Part shown: positions 52,101 through 59,351 of the stretch, piece by piece
Layout: every line of letters starts with the position of its first letter
How positions within the stretch are numbered: the first letter of the stretch is position 1
Assembly (NCBI GenBank): GCA_028673005.1
Contig: CM054116.1
Coordinates: forward strand, 71,189,315-71,253,314
DNA: 64,000 bases
Source of the DNA: Tanypteryx hageni
Lineage: Eukaryota > Arthropoda > Insecta > Odonata > Petaluridae
Direction of reading: 5' to 3'
Notes under the pieces: model-generated
What the model saw: the letters and a program-made list of their open reading frames with translations, nothing else
Told to the model about the DNA's origin: nothing
Databases searched by the model: none
Made by a program: the position numbers and the translations under genes

Positions 52101-53326
52101 GAAGTAAACCCTTGCTGAGAAATGAATGAGATATAAAACATGTCATCTACTACGATGCTCAAAAATGGGACTTGATATAATTTTCTACTTTAAATATAAG
52201 CCGAGGAGAGTGGATTCAGAGGGTGAACTCGTCTCGTGGAGCAAGGCACGGGTTGACAAGCAAAGGGCATAGCTCCTAGTTTAAGCAATATTTTCACAGA
52301 ATTGCTTTTGTATATAAGAATTCTTTAGTTTGTAACTTGTAGAAGACGGAGCTGATTGCTTGCCTGAGCAAGAGGTTGTGGTTTTCGGTTTAAATAGAAA
52401 GAATGAAGTATGCAATTTACATATTTTTTAGCTACCAGTTCAAGTTAACATTATGTAGCAATGAATGGTAAATTGAAGAAAAGCTTTCATTTAACATCAA
52501 ACAATAACCATGAAATAAAGTTACTTATATGGTGTATTCTGCCACGAAAAGCTATGAAAATTGTTTTAAATCTTGATTAACTTTTACAGAATAAATTACT
52601 ATTTTAATTTCACTCATAGCCTACTCATAAGTACTATCATCTATTGATTTACAGCATCTAAATTAATTATATTCATATTATACGCTATTATTCATAGTTA
52701 TTTGAATTCTTTACCAAAGAATGATTGTCAATGAAGTATAAAGTGATTATTAAGCATTTAGTTTGATGATTAAAAATAACTAACTTTAAATTTGTTGCAA
52801 AACTGGTATGGGTAATTATTCACAGCAGATACAAATACCCTAACTTAAAAGATCTACTTAAAGCTAATATAGCCATTTAATCTAAAGTTCAATAAATTAG
52901 CAATATGGTTTGTTAAAAAAAAACATGTATCACAAAAATATATCACTCATAGCCACTTCAAACGAGTCTCGATGTATGACTGATTACTGAATCTATACTA
53001 AAACAAGCAATCTTATCGAAAGAAATAGGATAAATAGTATCAAAACTACAGTCGGCAAAAACAGCCTTAACAAACTAAGTTCCTAATAAATAAACATGCA
53101 TCATAACAAGTTAACAGGGTTAAATGTGAATATAACCAAAGGAAATTAAGCAATATATCTGATAATAGTTTTTTCAAGGTATTAGAGATAAATCTTGCTT
53201 TTATTAGCCAAGTTGTCTTCCCATATAATATATTTACAGGTACTTACTTTTTACTTCTAAAGTTCATTAGATCATGAAATCAGTGATTTTTAAAATATGG
53301 AATATTTAACATGAGGCATTTTAAAG

Positions 53327-53400
<74 letters not shown>

Positions 53401-56400
53401 CTATTTAACAATAATTATGAGAAAGAATGCTTACATCATATACTACACTAATAATTTATATTTTAAGAAAAACTTTAGTAAAATTTAAAGTGAATCAAAG
53501 CAATTCTTCAGATTTGACATACTATTTGAAAAGTAAACTTAAATATTTGGCAATTTTTATTAAGCTTAAAAAACTGATTTTAATGGATAATTGTACTCCA
53601 TCAAAAAACAACATAATAAAGGTAAAATACTCCTTTAGCCATTGGCTAAAGGAGTATTTTACCTTTATTAATCTTAGCCAAAGTTATTGAGCTACTATCA
53701 ATTAAAAAACAACATGATAATTCTAAATGAAGCAATTCCATTCTTACCCTAAGGTCTCTTGTTTTATTTTGATAAGGCGTATTTTCTTTAAATTCTCCTT
53801 CTCATTTTCTTTGAGTGGTATTTTCTCCTCCAGCTCTTTTCTGATATTCTCTGGCAAATTATCCGCAGACTCATTATGGTTCTTTAGACGAAGTGCACTC
53901 TTTGCCACAGCTGTCTCCCAACGAATACGAGCTTTGTCTGTCTGTAAAATAGAAAGTTGTATCTCCATGTAATATACTAAAAGTAAAGGTCTGATTGAAA
54001 TGTGCTTAAAAAGTTGGTAAGACAGATGCTATAAAATAATACTGTCATTTTAAATAATAAAAAACTTAAAAACACTTTTATAAATCTCCAACTAAAGAAA
54101 TGCTGGTTGCAACACAGATTTTAAAAACTACAGCCATGCTGTATGCAAATAATAACATATAACCTATTTATTTGAATATAAGATGGCTCCCTAAAAATTA
54201 GTAACTGTAGAAGGTAACAAGTTAAGAAAGTCTAGTGTATCAAAAATAGGCACAATCATGCGATGGAATATTTGAAACTAAACAACATAATTTGAATGAA
54301 TGCACACCATAAAACAACAAAACACCATGACTCGATTATATCTCTCTGTCTATTAAGAATTTCTCCCCCCCTCCTTAGCTGGTGCATTAATAAACATATT
54401 ACGTAATTTTAATGACTAAATACTGCAAAACAATATCTATTATAAATAGCTGTTTCTTACAGAGGATATATATATATATAACCTAAGGTACTTCTAGATA
54501 TGCCACGGACCTGAAATTTGGGAGGATGATAGGTTATTAGGTACAACCAACCAGAAAAATCGAAAATTCCAAATTTTTAATGTGATATTTTTGACCCCCA
54601 ATGTTCCATTTTGATACTCCATTAGAAAAACATGGAAATCTGTGCAGTTCCATAAATTTGCATTTCTAAAGTAGTTATAATTCAGATAGAAACTCCAGAC
54701 GAAAATAATTCTATAGCTAAAAGAATGAGGTTTCTTATTTTTGACTAAATTCAAATCGGTGCTGAATTGACGAAGAAATATGTTTTTAATCGGAAAAAAG
54801 CAGATGCTCAACAATAAAGAACTTCAGCTACCATAGCAACCAGGACAATGCTTTCAATGGGAATTGGCAATCCGTATTATAATAGGATCACTTTAATGCT
54901 TTTTAATAGGGAAATTCTTATTGTCCCATTGATTTCAACCAAAGACATACATATGATGACGTCATAATTTTAAAACGCGATATATTATTAAATAAAAGAA
55001 CGTTACTCCTTTCAATTATGGGGGTTGATGAACTGTATATAATAATAGCTTTAATTTAGCACTTCTAAAGAGAACTAGTGGATTGTATTGTAATGCAATT
55101 AATTTAAAACTACGGTGTAAACTTATAACTACGTCAAAATCCAAAAACAGGAAATATTAGAGAATTGTGAAAAAAGTAATGACATGTTGGAGCTGAAATT
55201 TTAAAGTTATTTAGAGCTTAGTACACATAGCCAAATAAACATTTTAAAATCTTGATGAATGTTGTTGCGGCCGTTAAAATTGTTTAAAATTTAAACAAAT
55301 AGATAAATATTATTTCACTTCTAGATAAGCTACAACTTCAAAATTTGGCAGAAATGTGTGGCTTTAGTATCCTACCATGGAAAAAGTATAATATTCTTAA
55401 AACTGTAAATTTTGGGGATTGTTTTACTCTATTTTTGTTACATAAGGAAAAAAACAAAAATCGGCGCCGAGGTGAAATCTCGAGAATTAAAAAATATTTC
55501 CAATGATGAAATATCACTCTGAAAAGTTTACTCAAGGTGAGATGCAATGCTTGCAGAATGCAAACACCTTTTATTAGTATCAGAAATGATGCCAGGGAAA
55601 TATTAAATTTTTTTACTGATTTATTTTCTAATGTTTTAATCAATCAAACAATCGAAAATTATTTAAAACATATCTCACTTTATGTAATATTCTTGTTGTC
55701 TTTGACTGTGTCCTTAATATCAAATTTCATGAAAATTAATTTGGCAGAAGCCGAGAACTAACATGCAGACGGACAGACAGACCGAAGCTAGTACGTGCTT
55801 ATGCTAGAAGCGAAATGCCTAAAAAAGACACTGTCATCAGGGTCTGGAAACAGATTAAAATAAATAATTTTAATTTTACTGTTAATATGTGTTGATATAA
55901 TGCATCACATAAATGAATCACATAAGCCAATCAGGGGTACCACTTACTGGTGTCAAAAAATGAACTTTCCATCATATCTTGTCAAGTATTGGTCACATTA
56001 AAATAATTTACTAGCATAAAAATTTGACTAAAGAACTTATTGAGGCCATAATTTTACTGAAAAATATGAAACTGCCCATGTGATTGCCAACCCCAGATCA
56101 AGGCAATGTTTATTATTTTTTAACACTGAACTTATAGGTAGGATAAATTGCAAATTACCTTTATTCACACACTTTATCCAACATATCAAATATGGTGGTG
56201 AGCAAACCATACACCTACCTCAAAAGCTCTACCGGGTCTACCAGTAGGATTATCAATCCTCATAATTCCCCGTGTGAGAGTTATAGGAGCATCTTCCTCA
56301 CTGGCAGCTTCTAAAGATATAAAATAACATAAATGTAAAATAATCACTGTATTTTTCTAATTGAAATAAATAATTAGTCTGATGACCACCTATCACTCAA

Positions 56401-57288
56401 GTTAAATTTAACAACTAAATTTAATGAAATATCAGACATTCAAATCTAGCAAAAAATATTTATTGAATACAGCAAATGAGGATTTTTAAATAATGTAGAC
56501 AACTGAGATGAATTTTCAGTTGTATTACTTATACACCTTGATAATTTCATCTTTTATGAAATCTTATGAAAAGTTTTAGTATTATAAAGGATTCCTTTTT
56601 ATAATAGGAGTTTGAAGATTTTTTCAAACACTTAAGATTAAAGGTATTTAAAGTTATTATTTTCATCACACACAAAAACATATATATGCAATAATTTCAA
56701 CATGAAATACTTGCACCCAATAAAATTCAAGGGCAAATAGGCAGTAGGAACTAAATTCAACTTCTACAAGAAACAAACATCAAATTATTACTATAAAAAT
56801 GGATAAATATTAAAATAAGAAAATACATTTTATAAGCTTTCATTCAGCTAAATATTTTTTAACCAATATATTTTCCACTAACTAATATTTCATAGGGCTG
56901 AATGACAAAAACAGACAAGTTCATCATTCTGCATTAGTTCAATATCTGTGTCAAGTAAGGTCAATTTAATTCATATACCTGAAGAAGTATCCCAGTCATC
57001 AACATCATCTAAATCAGAAGCAGATAAGGAATATCCCTCGTCATCAGATACAGTAAATGAAAGACTCCTATTATGATTGATTATATTTCGAACATTTTTC
57101 CAGGTTTCTGAATCCAGCTTTTCTATTTCAAATGCCTGAATTAAAGATATCATTTTCTCGACTTCAACATCGTCATCGATATTTATATCTGTTAAATTTT
57201 GGCTAGTAGAACAATTTTCATCGAGCGTTAAATTTGAAAGCAGAAAACACATCCCGTGTTTTGGATAATCAACTTCTTTCTTTTCCAT
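27859..57288 (-). CDS. LEDGF/PSIP1-HDGFL2-like protein with integrase-binding domain (ten-exon gene)
   Basis: Coding exons in transcription order: 56979-57288, 56219-56310, 53748-53941, 45118-45165, 37694-37868, 35081-35135, 34935-35000, 33513-33639, 29531-29808, 27859-28116. Every junction is GT/AG and phases fit (1,0,2,2,0,-,0,1,0), except a one-base excess in exon 6. Predicted length is about 533 aa. Residues 1-134 are acidic and Ser-rich; 135-198 are a charged helical stretch; about 213-316 match the IBD (cysteine in NHADCEEALHYMDEMDKL, then VRGKADHLYNKYKSLF, comparable to CIEALDEL and LYNKFKNMF in vertebrate LEDGF); 357-533 are Lys/Glu/Ser-rich disorder ending in KKPVKKRTRLMKPPS. Known for the family: the proteins tether partners carrying IBD-binding motifs to chromatin; the fly relative JASPer anchors JIL-1 kinase. 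Inferred: nuclear chromatin adaptor. No PWWP domain was found in the window, so the 5' end may be incomplete. Confidence 0.8.
28308..28693 (+). mobile_element. SINE-like repeat copy 3 next to a Helitron 3' terminus
   Basis: Bases 28308-28600 are a diverged third copy of the 12913/19450 repeat (CCCATAAGATAACACATAAA block). At 28664-28681 a hairpin CCCGTCATATTGACGGG is followed by CTTTTATACTAG and T, a good Helitron 3' end finishing at 28693. It lies in intron 9. Confidence 0.65.
29093..29152. repeat. perfect 60-bp palindrome
   Basis: Two 30-base arms with no spacer, centred between 29122 and 29123 (core CCGTATAAGTTATAACTTAT). Just outside, a 12-base direct repeat CTATTTAGCTAT occurs at 29077-29088 and 29190-29201. 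It lies in intron 9 of the IBD gene. Confidence 0.97.
29531..29808 (-). CDS. IBD-protein gene, exon 9 (charged tail)
   Basis: 278 nt, acceptor TGTTTTTTGCAG| and donor GTTGAG|GTAGTC. Encodes 93 residues starting VMPDEAKKLVQEVIFNTVEE, then low-complexity Glu/Lys/Gly/Ser sequence. It contains KKK and RKKS basic clusters that could act in nuclear import (inference). Confidence 0.8.
29809..31752. other. intron 8 (part), nothing recognised
   Basis: AT-rich intronic DNA between exon 9 and the 31757 MITE. No gene on either strand was recognised. Confidence 0.45.
31757..31982. mobile_element. piggyBac-type MITE (226 bp)
   Basis: Flanked by TTAA at 31753-31756 and 31983-31986. The inverted ends CCCCTTCAGATCTG and CCCTTTCAGATCTG match at 13 of 14 bases. 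No open frame. Confidence 0.85.
32044..32591. mobile_element. mariner-type fold-back element: head-to-head dimer of a 5' end
   Basis: The left end CAGGGTATTCATAAAGTCCT and the reverse-complement right end CAGGGTGTCCATAAAGTCCT extend into about 98 bp of inverted repeat, and matching resumes further in. The left arm encodes MARVEEKGCVIWLAEFKCII (with a short in-frame loss), the N-terminal helix-turn-helix start of a Tc1/mariner-type transposase. The right arm encodes a diverged copy of the same start on the opposite strand (MVTVEKK...WPAEFKCI). So the 548-bp element is two 5' ends joined nose to nose. Confidence 0.85.
33513..33639 (-). CDS. IBD-protein gene, exon 8
   Basis: 127 nt, acceptor TTGTTTTTCAG| and donor ACTG|GTATGTGC, ending in phase 1. 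Encodes SLFIIPEGKSFIKEFGEQVE, LFQDATKHLTKEQKYALVYD, PT. The 'SLF(I/L).(P/G)EGKSF' start closes the IBD. The following stretch looks like an arthropod-type extension that is conserved in its hydrophobic pattern. Confidence 0.85.
33710..34620 (+). mobile_element. Helitron-derived non-autonomous element
   Basis: Starts TCTATAAAAACAGAAAGC, a usual Helitron 5' opening, and goes on with a TTTGGTCTGTTTGTATG-type stretch. Near 34468-34540 a frame reads QENLFMWAKDRKTRNIAYHQ then ALQ and a stop, the last residues of the Helitron helicase, closely related to 21135-21180. The 3' hairpin and CTRR end were not located with confidence. Confidence 0.6.
34935..35000 (-). CDS. IBD-protein gene, exon 7
   Basis: 66 nt, acceptor TTTTTTACAG| and donor TATAAG|GTTTGT. 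Encodes 22 residues, GKFIEKTAIVRGKADHLYNK then YK, in phase 0 at both ends. The 'LYNKYK' end corresponds to the LYNKFK motif near the end of the vertebrate LEDGF IBD. Confidence 0.88.
35081..35135 (-). CDS. IBD-protein gene, exon 6, with an apparent +1 frameshift
   Basis: 55 nt between acceptor TTACAG| (after a T/A-rich tract) and donor GAGAAG|GTGACT. In phase 0 it begins LRLYVGNHHKW, which fits the family. After the TGG codon the frame runs into TGA. In the +1 frame the end reads NMSDTEK, which fits and hands phase 0 to exon 7. A 54-nt exon would be in frame, so one base is extra, most likely in the run of three A's (minus strand) around 35099-35101. This is either an assembly or sequencing indel or a real lesion. 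Confidence 0.72.
35462..35580 (+). repeat. dispersed repeat, also inverted at 52196-52290
   Basis: Shares ACTAGG.G.T.TGCCC, GTCAACCC.TGCCT and GCTCCAC.AG blocks with the reverse complement of about 52196-52290. The class is unknown. It is followed here by C/T-rich DNA (35605-35800). Confidence 0.6.
36050..36170 (-). mobile_element. tRNA-derived SINE fragment
   Basis: On the minus strand, a tRNA-like head (TGGCTAATATGCAGTTATC) leads into GGGTTCGATGCCAGG (box B-like) and then ATTTGATTAACACGTAA, the same order as at 13718-13770 and 58672-58720. Confidence 0.6.
36412..36774 (-). CDS. MADF/Myb-SANT-like DNA-binding protein of a Harbinger element (partial)
   Basis: Frame MKCIEGRLQNKRIKRRDAWV, RLLDTIKCSDWKKVEKKVHN, LKVQFQRERAKLEKRK, then a GSVSGSAGESNWFAFEQMKF linker. 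The order 'K..AW..L......W..VEKK..NL..QF.RE..K' followed by 'W..FEQ..FL' is the MADF/Myb-like domain of the Harbinger accessory protein and of related BESS-type regulators. The true start is probably upstream of this ATG. The frame runs past the domain into sequence that looks non-coding, so the end is uncertain. The accessory protein helps target the nuclease to element ends (family knowledge). Confidence 0.65.
   Translation of the reverse strand: MKCIEGRLQNKRIKRRDAWVRLLDTIKCSDWKKVEKKVHNLKVQFQRERAKLEKRKASGSVSGSAGESNWFAFEQMKFFLSSNDSQKTADTMSNSSSDISLYIITALMCVTETISYFHMS
37694..37868 (-). CDS. IBD-protein gene, exon 5 (core of the IBD)
   Basis: 175 nt with acceptor TTTTTCCTAG| and donor GAAGG|GTAAAT. 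The first base completes an alanine codon, then 58 codons follow: WLQVECRMVELDAFIRSNM, HADCEEALHYMDEMDKLTI, SPLMLKKNPMVVETARR. The arrangement of helices, with 'L..DA.IR..M.L...DCEEAL..MDE...L.I....LKK.P.VVET' matches the first three helices of LEDGF-family IBDs. This is the strongest single piece of evidence for the family call. Confidence 0.88.
38600..38705 (-). mobile_element. tRNA-derived SINE, left member of an inverted pair
   Basis: On the minus strand: AAGTGGTAGAATATCTCCCC (box A region, like tRNA-Gly), then CCATGTTCAATTCCCAG (box B region) and a tail GGAATTTTTTCTTG. No stable acceptor stem or CCA-proximal end is seen, so it is not called a tRNA gene. Confidence 0.6.
38815..38925 (+). 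mobile_element. tRNA-derived SINE, right member of an inverted pair
   Basis: On the plus strand: TTCAGTGGTAGAATATCCAC, a 5-bp anticodon-like stem (TCCAC...GTGGG), GGGATCAATTCTCAG, then AGAATTTTTTCTCTTTT. Same layout as the left member, in the opposite orientation about 110 bp away. Confidence 0.65.
39105..39185 (+). mobile_element. possible tRNA-derived SINE head
   Basis: GGGTGGTTAGGATGTCTGGC (box A-like) and GGTTTTAATCTGGCC (diverged box B) have tRNA-like spacing. No further body was defined. Confidence 0.4.
39975..40850 (+). repeat. three tandem units of about 290 bp
   Basis: TGTGGTAGCC-type starts occur near 39985, 40278 and 40568. Each is followed by similar blocks ('AAACAT.TT.ATT', 'AATC..TT.AGCCAATTCC', 'CCAAAT.TG.TATTTTGGT', 'TACCA.ATTTGGTTAAAA'). 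The last ends in ATACGGACGGACATCACATC, a tail common at arthropod retroelement 3' ends. The units are diverged. Confidence 0.75.
40842..41135 (-). pseudogene. pogo/Tigger transposase DDE-domain fragment
   Basis: On the minus strand: YVLSQMGNADEAPIYFDLPS, NYSVNEKGAKTTL, then after a frameshift GNEKMCITVMLAVLMDGTKL, PPYVIL. 'GNADE.P..FD.PSN..V..KGAK' and 'GNEK...TVMLA...DG.KLPP..I' hold the first catalytic Asp region and the following strands of pogo/Tigger transposases. The rest of the domain is lost. Confidence 0.85.
41144..41566 (+). repeat. two near-identical 76-bp direct repeats
   Basis: Bases 41144-41219 and 41491-41566 differ at about three positions (shared CTATGAAAAATCACATACAC and TATTTTTACGTGTTT), 347 bp apart. 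Confidence 0.9.
41614..42063 (-). mobile_element. piggyBac-type element end with N-terminal ORF remnant
   Basis: The end at 42063 reads (minus strand) CCCTTTCAGAGCCACGCG and abuts TTAA at 42064-42067. Just inside is an imperfect inverted repeat with CGACGATATATCGTTGTT arms (41987-42052). On the minus strand an open frame (41614-41856) reads MASIGKDNFTVRIEDDELLC, YINSLSDDEYYIEKENLDI, an acidic start resembling piggyBac transposase N termini. No catalytic core or opposite end was found. Confidence 0.55.
42520..42600 (+). other. weak tRNA-like segment
   Basis: GGCTCAATGGTAGGATTTTC (box A-like) is followed by a stem-like middle and GGTCAAGGATACGTC where a box B would stand. It is probably a decayed tRNA-derived SINE. 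Confidence 0.25.
42610..45117. other. intron 4 (part), nothing recognised
   Basis: AT-rich intronic DNA without a recognised exon, transposon or RNA gene. Confidence 0.4.
45118..45165 (-). CDS. IBD-protein gene, exon 4 (48-nt small exon)
   Basis: 48 nt with a strong acceptor (TCCTTCCCCAG|) and donor TGC|GTAAGTTC. Joined to phase-2 exon 3 it reads GNPRGDYGRSLAGMESA and hands on phase 2 to exon 5. Another open frame (starting EIQEEIMAEV) looks attractive as a helix but does not fit the phases on either side. The small size and 8.6 kb and 7.2 kb flanking introns make this exon easy to miss. Confidence 0.7.
46333..46481. mobile_element. piggyBac-type MITE (149 bp)
   Basis: The inverted ends CCCTTTCAATGTCAT and CCCTGTCAATGTCAT match at 14 of 15 bases. 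Flanks are TTAA (46329-46332) and CTAA (46482-46485, one base off TTAA). Lies in intron 3. Confidence 0.75.
47270..47830 (+). repeat. tandem pair of about 180-bp units plus tail
   Basis: Units at 47270-47435 and 47448-47625 share 'TTTTTATCTC.GAAACTATAA', GACTTTTTTGTGGTAAATG, 'TCATATAAGAGC' and GAGAGAAAAATATGG. The tail (47690-47830) ends in 'GTCAGGACAGATGGACAAATG', like retroelement 3' tails. Inverted relatives lie at 10030-10350. Confidence 0.75.
48068..48150 (+). repeat. tandem duplication of about 40 bp
   Basis: CATTGTGTACC(C/T)GAG(C/T)GACATCAGAAGTCATCA is present twice in a row, with two base changes between the copies. Confidence 0.9.
48516..50202 (+). mobile_element. pogo/Tigger element, internally decayed (1.7 kb)
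   Basis: The left end CAGTGGAACTTGGTTAGTAC and the reverse-complement right end CATTAAAACCTGGTTAGTAC share the Tigger-type terminus. TA flanks both ends (48514-48515, 50203-50204). It keeps the last part of a transposase ORF (48949-49221) followed by about 980 bp of 3' DNA. The DNA-binding and DDE parts are missing. Confidence 0.85.
48949..49221 (+). pseudogene. pogo/Tigger transposase C-terminal remnant
   Basis: Reads MSIDDIHKQQVAENEDGDDE, EESEPESVTGLSKTVEAMDI, VRRYVTSFVVGDDVINHITK, LDSRIYEL. An acidic linker followed by 'EAMD..RR.V.S..V.D....HI.KLE..I' is the C-terminal end of Tigger/jerky-type transposases. The catalytic domain upstream is absent. Confidence 0.85.
50440..50598 (+). repeat. 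G-rich compound minisatellite
   Basis: Two copies of a 27-bp unit (GATGAAGGGAGGGAATGAAT plus TGGAGGG) are followed by about five copies of the 14-mer GGAGGGGAGGGGTT (50521-50597). Runs of three or four G's at short spacing could form G-quadruplexes on the plus strand. Open frames across it only translate the repeat. Confidence 0.97.
50845..51470 (+). mobile_element. dispersed repeat, copy B (uninterrupted)
   Basis: Matches in reverse complement to 4085-4590 and 5240-5400 (copy A), with TTTCTCGATGATGT, TGTGGGTGCAC, CTACAACCTTTGTTTGATAC and GCTGCCACCACCACGCCACC as anchors. It starts with CTTTCTCCATATACGAAGTA. No coding sequence was recognised. Confidence 0.75.
51480..53326. other. intron 3 (part), nothing recognised except one repeat
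   Basis: AT-rich intron. About 52196-52290 carries the inverted relative of the 35462-35580 repeat. No exon or RNA gene was recognised. Confidence 0.4.
53327..53397. repeat. (GT)n(AT)n microsatellite
   Basis: About six GT units pass directly into about 30 AT units. Confidence 0.97.
53614..53670. repeat. perfect palindrome with 28-bp arms and 1-bp spacer
   Basis: The left arm 53614-53641 and right arm 53643-53670 are exact reverse complements (core CTCCTTTAGCCATTGGCTAA). ACAACAT(A/G)ATAA occurs just outside or at the edge on both sides (53609-53619 and 53708-53718). It lies 78 bp from the 3' end of exon 3, inside intron 3. Confidence 0.97.
53748..53941 (-). CDS. IBD-protein gene, exon 3
   Basis: 194 nt with acceptor CTATTTTACAG| and donor TTAGG|GTAAGAA. 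It encodes 64 residues starting TDKARIRWETAVAKSALRLK and rich in Lys/Glu (KELEEKIPLKENEKENLKK), predicted to be helical. It ends in phase 2. The preceding intron holds a perfect palindrome-free stretch, while the following 8.6 kb intron holds the 53614-53670 palindrome and several transposon remnants. Confidence 0.8.
54490..55790. repeat. dispersed repeat with two related sub-units
   Basis: Around 54490-54790 and 55318-55510 the sequence repeats related blocks (CTTCTAGATA.GC, 'AAATTTGG.AG', 'AAAATCG.CGC.GA' type) at about 830 bp spacing. The end at 55755-55790 reads CATGCAGACGGACAGACAGA, a frequent arthropod retroelement tail. No coding similarity was recognised. Confidence 0.5.
56219..56310 (-). 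CDS. IBD-protein gene, exon 2
   Basis: 92 nt. Acceptor ATATCTTTAG| and donor GAG|GTAGGTGT. Joined to the phase-1 end of exon 1 it encodes 31 residues (EAASEEDAPITLTRG, then IMRIDNPTGRPGRAFE), changing from acidic to basic. It ends in phase 0, as exon 3 needs. Confidence 0.75.
56979..57288 (-). CDS. IBD-protein gene, exon 1 (first exon seen)
   Basis: 310 nt, opening with ATG at 57288 (MEKKEVDYPKHG...) and ending in phase 1 at the donor CAG|GTATATG. It encodes about 103 residues, acidic in the middle (DINIDDDVEVEKM) and at the end (SDDEGYSLSASDLDDVDDWD). An in-frame TAG lies about 36 nt upstream of the ATG. This is compatible with a true start, but an AG acceptor-like site (CAAAG|GA) sits only two bases before the ATG, so it could instead be an internal exon preceded by PWWP-coding exons outside the window. 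I do not recognise this N-terminal sequence by itself. Confidence 0.65.
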
Positions 57289-57299
57289 TCCTTTGATAA

Positions 57300-58630
57300 G
57301 GATATTGCGAAATTTGAACTATAGATCAACAATTATTGCTAACAATTGATTTTAATAAGAGTTATATTCACACGAAAAGAATATGCTTTAAAATACGATA
57401 GCCAAATGGTGATAAGGCAATAACTTTTTCGCGTAACAAACGAACATACCGCCTGACCCGATCGTTTTTTGTTAATTCATCAGAAAATTCAAACAGATAA
57501 TTCAAAAGATACCACGAATTTCTATCATGTAATCATTTGAAAACCTATTATAATGATTTTAATTACTTAAGAGACTAATTTAAATTTGAAAAGTGAGTTA
57601 AAAATAGATAATAACACATCATTATGTTAAATAGAACACACTTTGTGCGCCGTAGTTATTTTCATACTACAAACGACTCGTCATCCGTTTCAAAACTTTA
57701 TGAAAACCTGATATTAAACTAAATACGCTGAAGCACCATGAATAATATTGAAAAATAATAATAATAAATCAAAATCTTACTTAGCTATGTAAACTGAATA
57801 GAGCAAAATTATAATTCTGAGAATCTCAAAATAATGCATTGCCTATTTACTCAAGTGCCGCCTAAGCATAATCTGCACATACTCATATTCATTTATTGAA
57901 GCATTGGTCATATATTATTGTATGCATGAATTCCATTACAACATTTCACATATAAAGTTGCAGTAATTCAGTCATGGCAATTACATTATATACTATTTAA
58001 CTTGAAAAATAATCGCATTTTCGTAATATAGACGCACTTTCCGACTTATTCATTCTAATGACCTCAATAAAAATACATCCGACTTATGTGCAAATTAATG
58101 TCTGAATCACGACTCTACTATTCATAAATGCATTTTTTAAATTACCTTCAGTTATAAAACAACGTTTCCAGTGGCAAGAAAAGAAACTGACGGCTATAAA
58201 TGAAATATTGCTAACGGCAGAAACGCGAGTCATGGTCGTACACATACCAATTATTCTTTATAATAATAACTTTATTCGCCATAAGACCGAATATACATGT
58301 GTGTATGGTATAGGCTTCATCAAGTACAATCATACAGTTCAAACATATATCTACAATTAAGACAGTACAGGCCAGGACAAAAATACAGAAGTAGGCTTTT
58401 ATGTATAATATATACACGTAGATTATCACATATTTCTGTTATATTTCTTTTGATCAAACCACAAAAACCCATACTCCTTCAAATTTTATTTGTTCACAGA
58501 ATTCTGCTAGCCTTCAATGTCAAACATGTCTTTTAAAGTGATTTTAGGAAACTCCAAATCTAAATCTTTATAGTGGATCCACATTATTATGTAATAAATG
58601 GTTAAACATATGATTCAAATACCATATGAT
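57300..58630. other. 5' flank or upstream intron, nothing recognised
   Basis: Directly upstream of exon 1 of the IBD gene. AT-rich, with no clear TATA box, CpG cluster or PWWP-coding exon that I could recognise on the minus strand. Confidence 0.35.
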
Positions 58631-58639
58631 CATATTTAT

Positions 58640-58740
58640 GGTTCAGAAGAATAGAAAATCTCAGAAGTGGCTTGGGTTCAATTCCAGGAATGATTCTTTC
58701 TCTATTTGATTAACACAGTAATGAGTCAAGTTTTTTTTGT
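58640..58740 (+). mobile_element. tRNA-derived SINE fragment
   Basis: GGGTTCAATTCCAGG at 58675 is followed by CTATTTGATTAACACAGTAA, the same order as at 13718-13770 and in reverse at 36050-36170. Confidence 0.55.
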
Positions 58741-59351
58741 TAAAAATTATTTATAGCTGAAATAAGAGTTCAGCTATTAAATAACTGTAGAAAAGAGAAC
58801 AAAGCACAATTTTCTTCTAACAGGATTTGAATCCCTCTAAAATTTAGCATAAAATTAGCCGATTCTGAAAAAAAAATGATTTTTCAAGCCCTCAACAATG
58901 AAAGAAAGTTTATTGCCACAACCACCATTTGCTGCCCCAGAAGTCTAATATGCTATTTTTATATTCTACTGCAGCCCAATCATTAAGGTAATGAATAATC
59001 ACGAGTATAATTATTTAATTATTACATTCACAATATTTCTCAAAATTATCATGTAAAACATATACATAGGTAAGATTTTTTGAATTTCAAGGATGTCTGT
59101 TTAAATCAAAGAATGCAATTAAACATAAAACTTGAAATTTTAAATGCTGTCCCAGAAGTAAGTACAAAATGTTAATAATATGTAAAAAATTAACCTCAGC
59201 TTCATTACAAATCCACCTTGGTGCACTGTAAATAGCCTGATAGTACATTTATAAAACCTGTCTTGAAGAAAAACCATCTTACCCCTGGATCGGTAATTTT
59301 ACTAGAAGGGTTACAACAGGTAGACTATTAACATTAAGATCAATAAGATTT

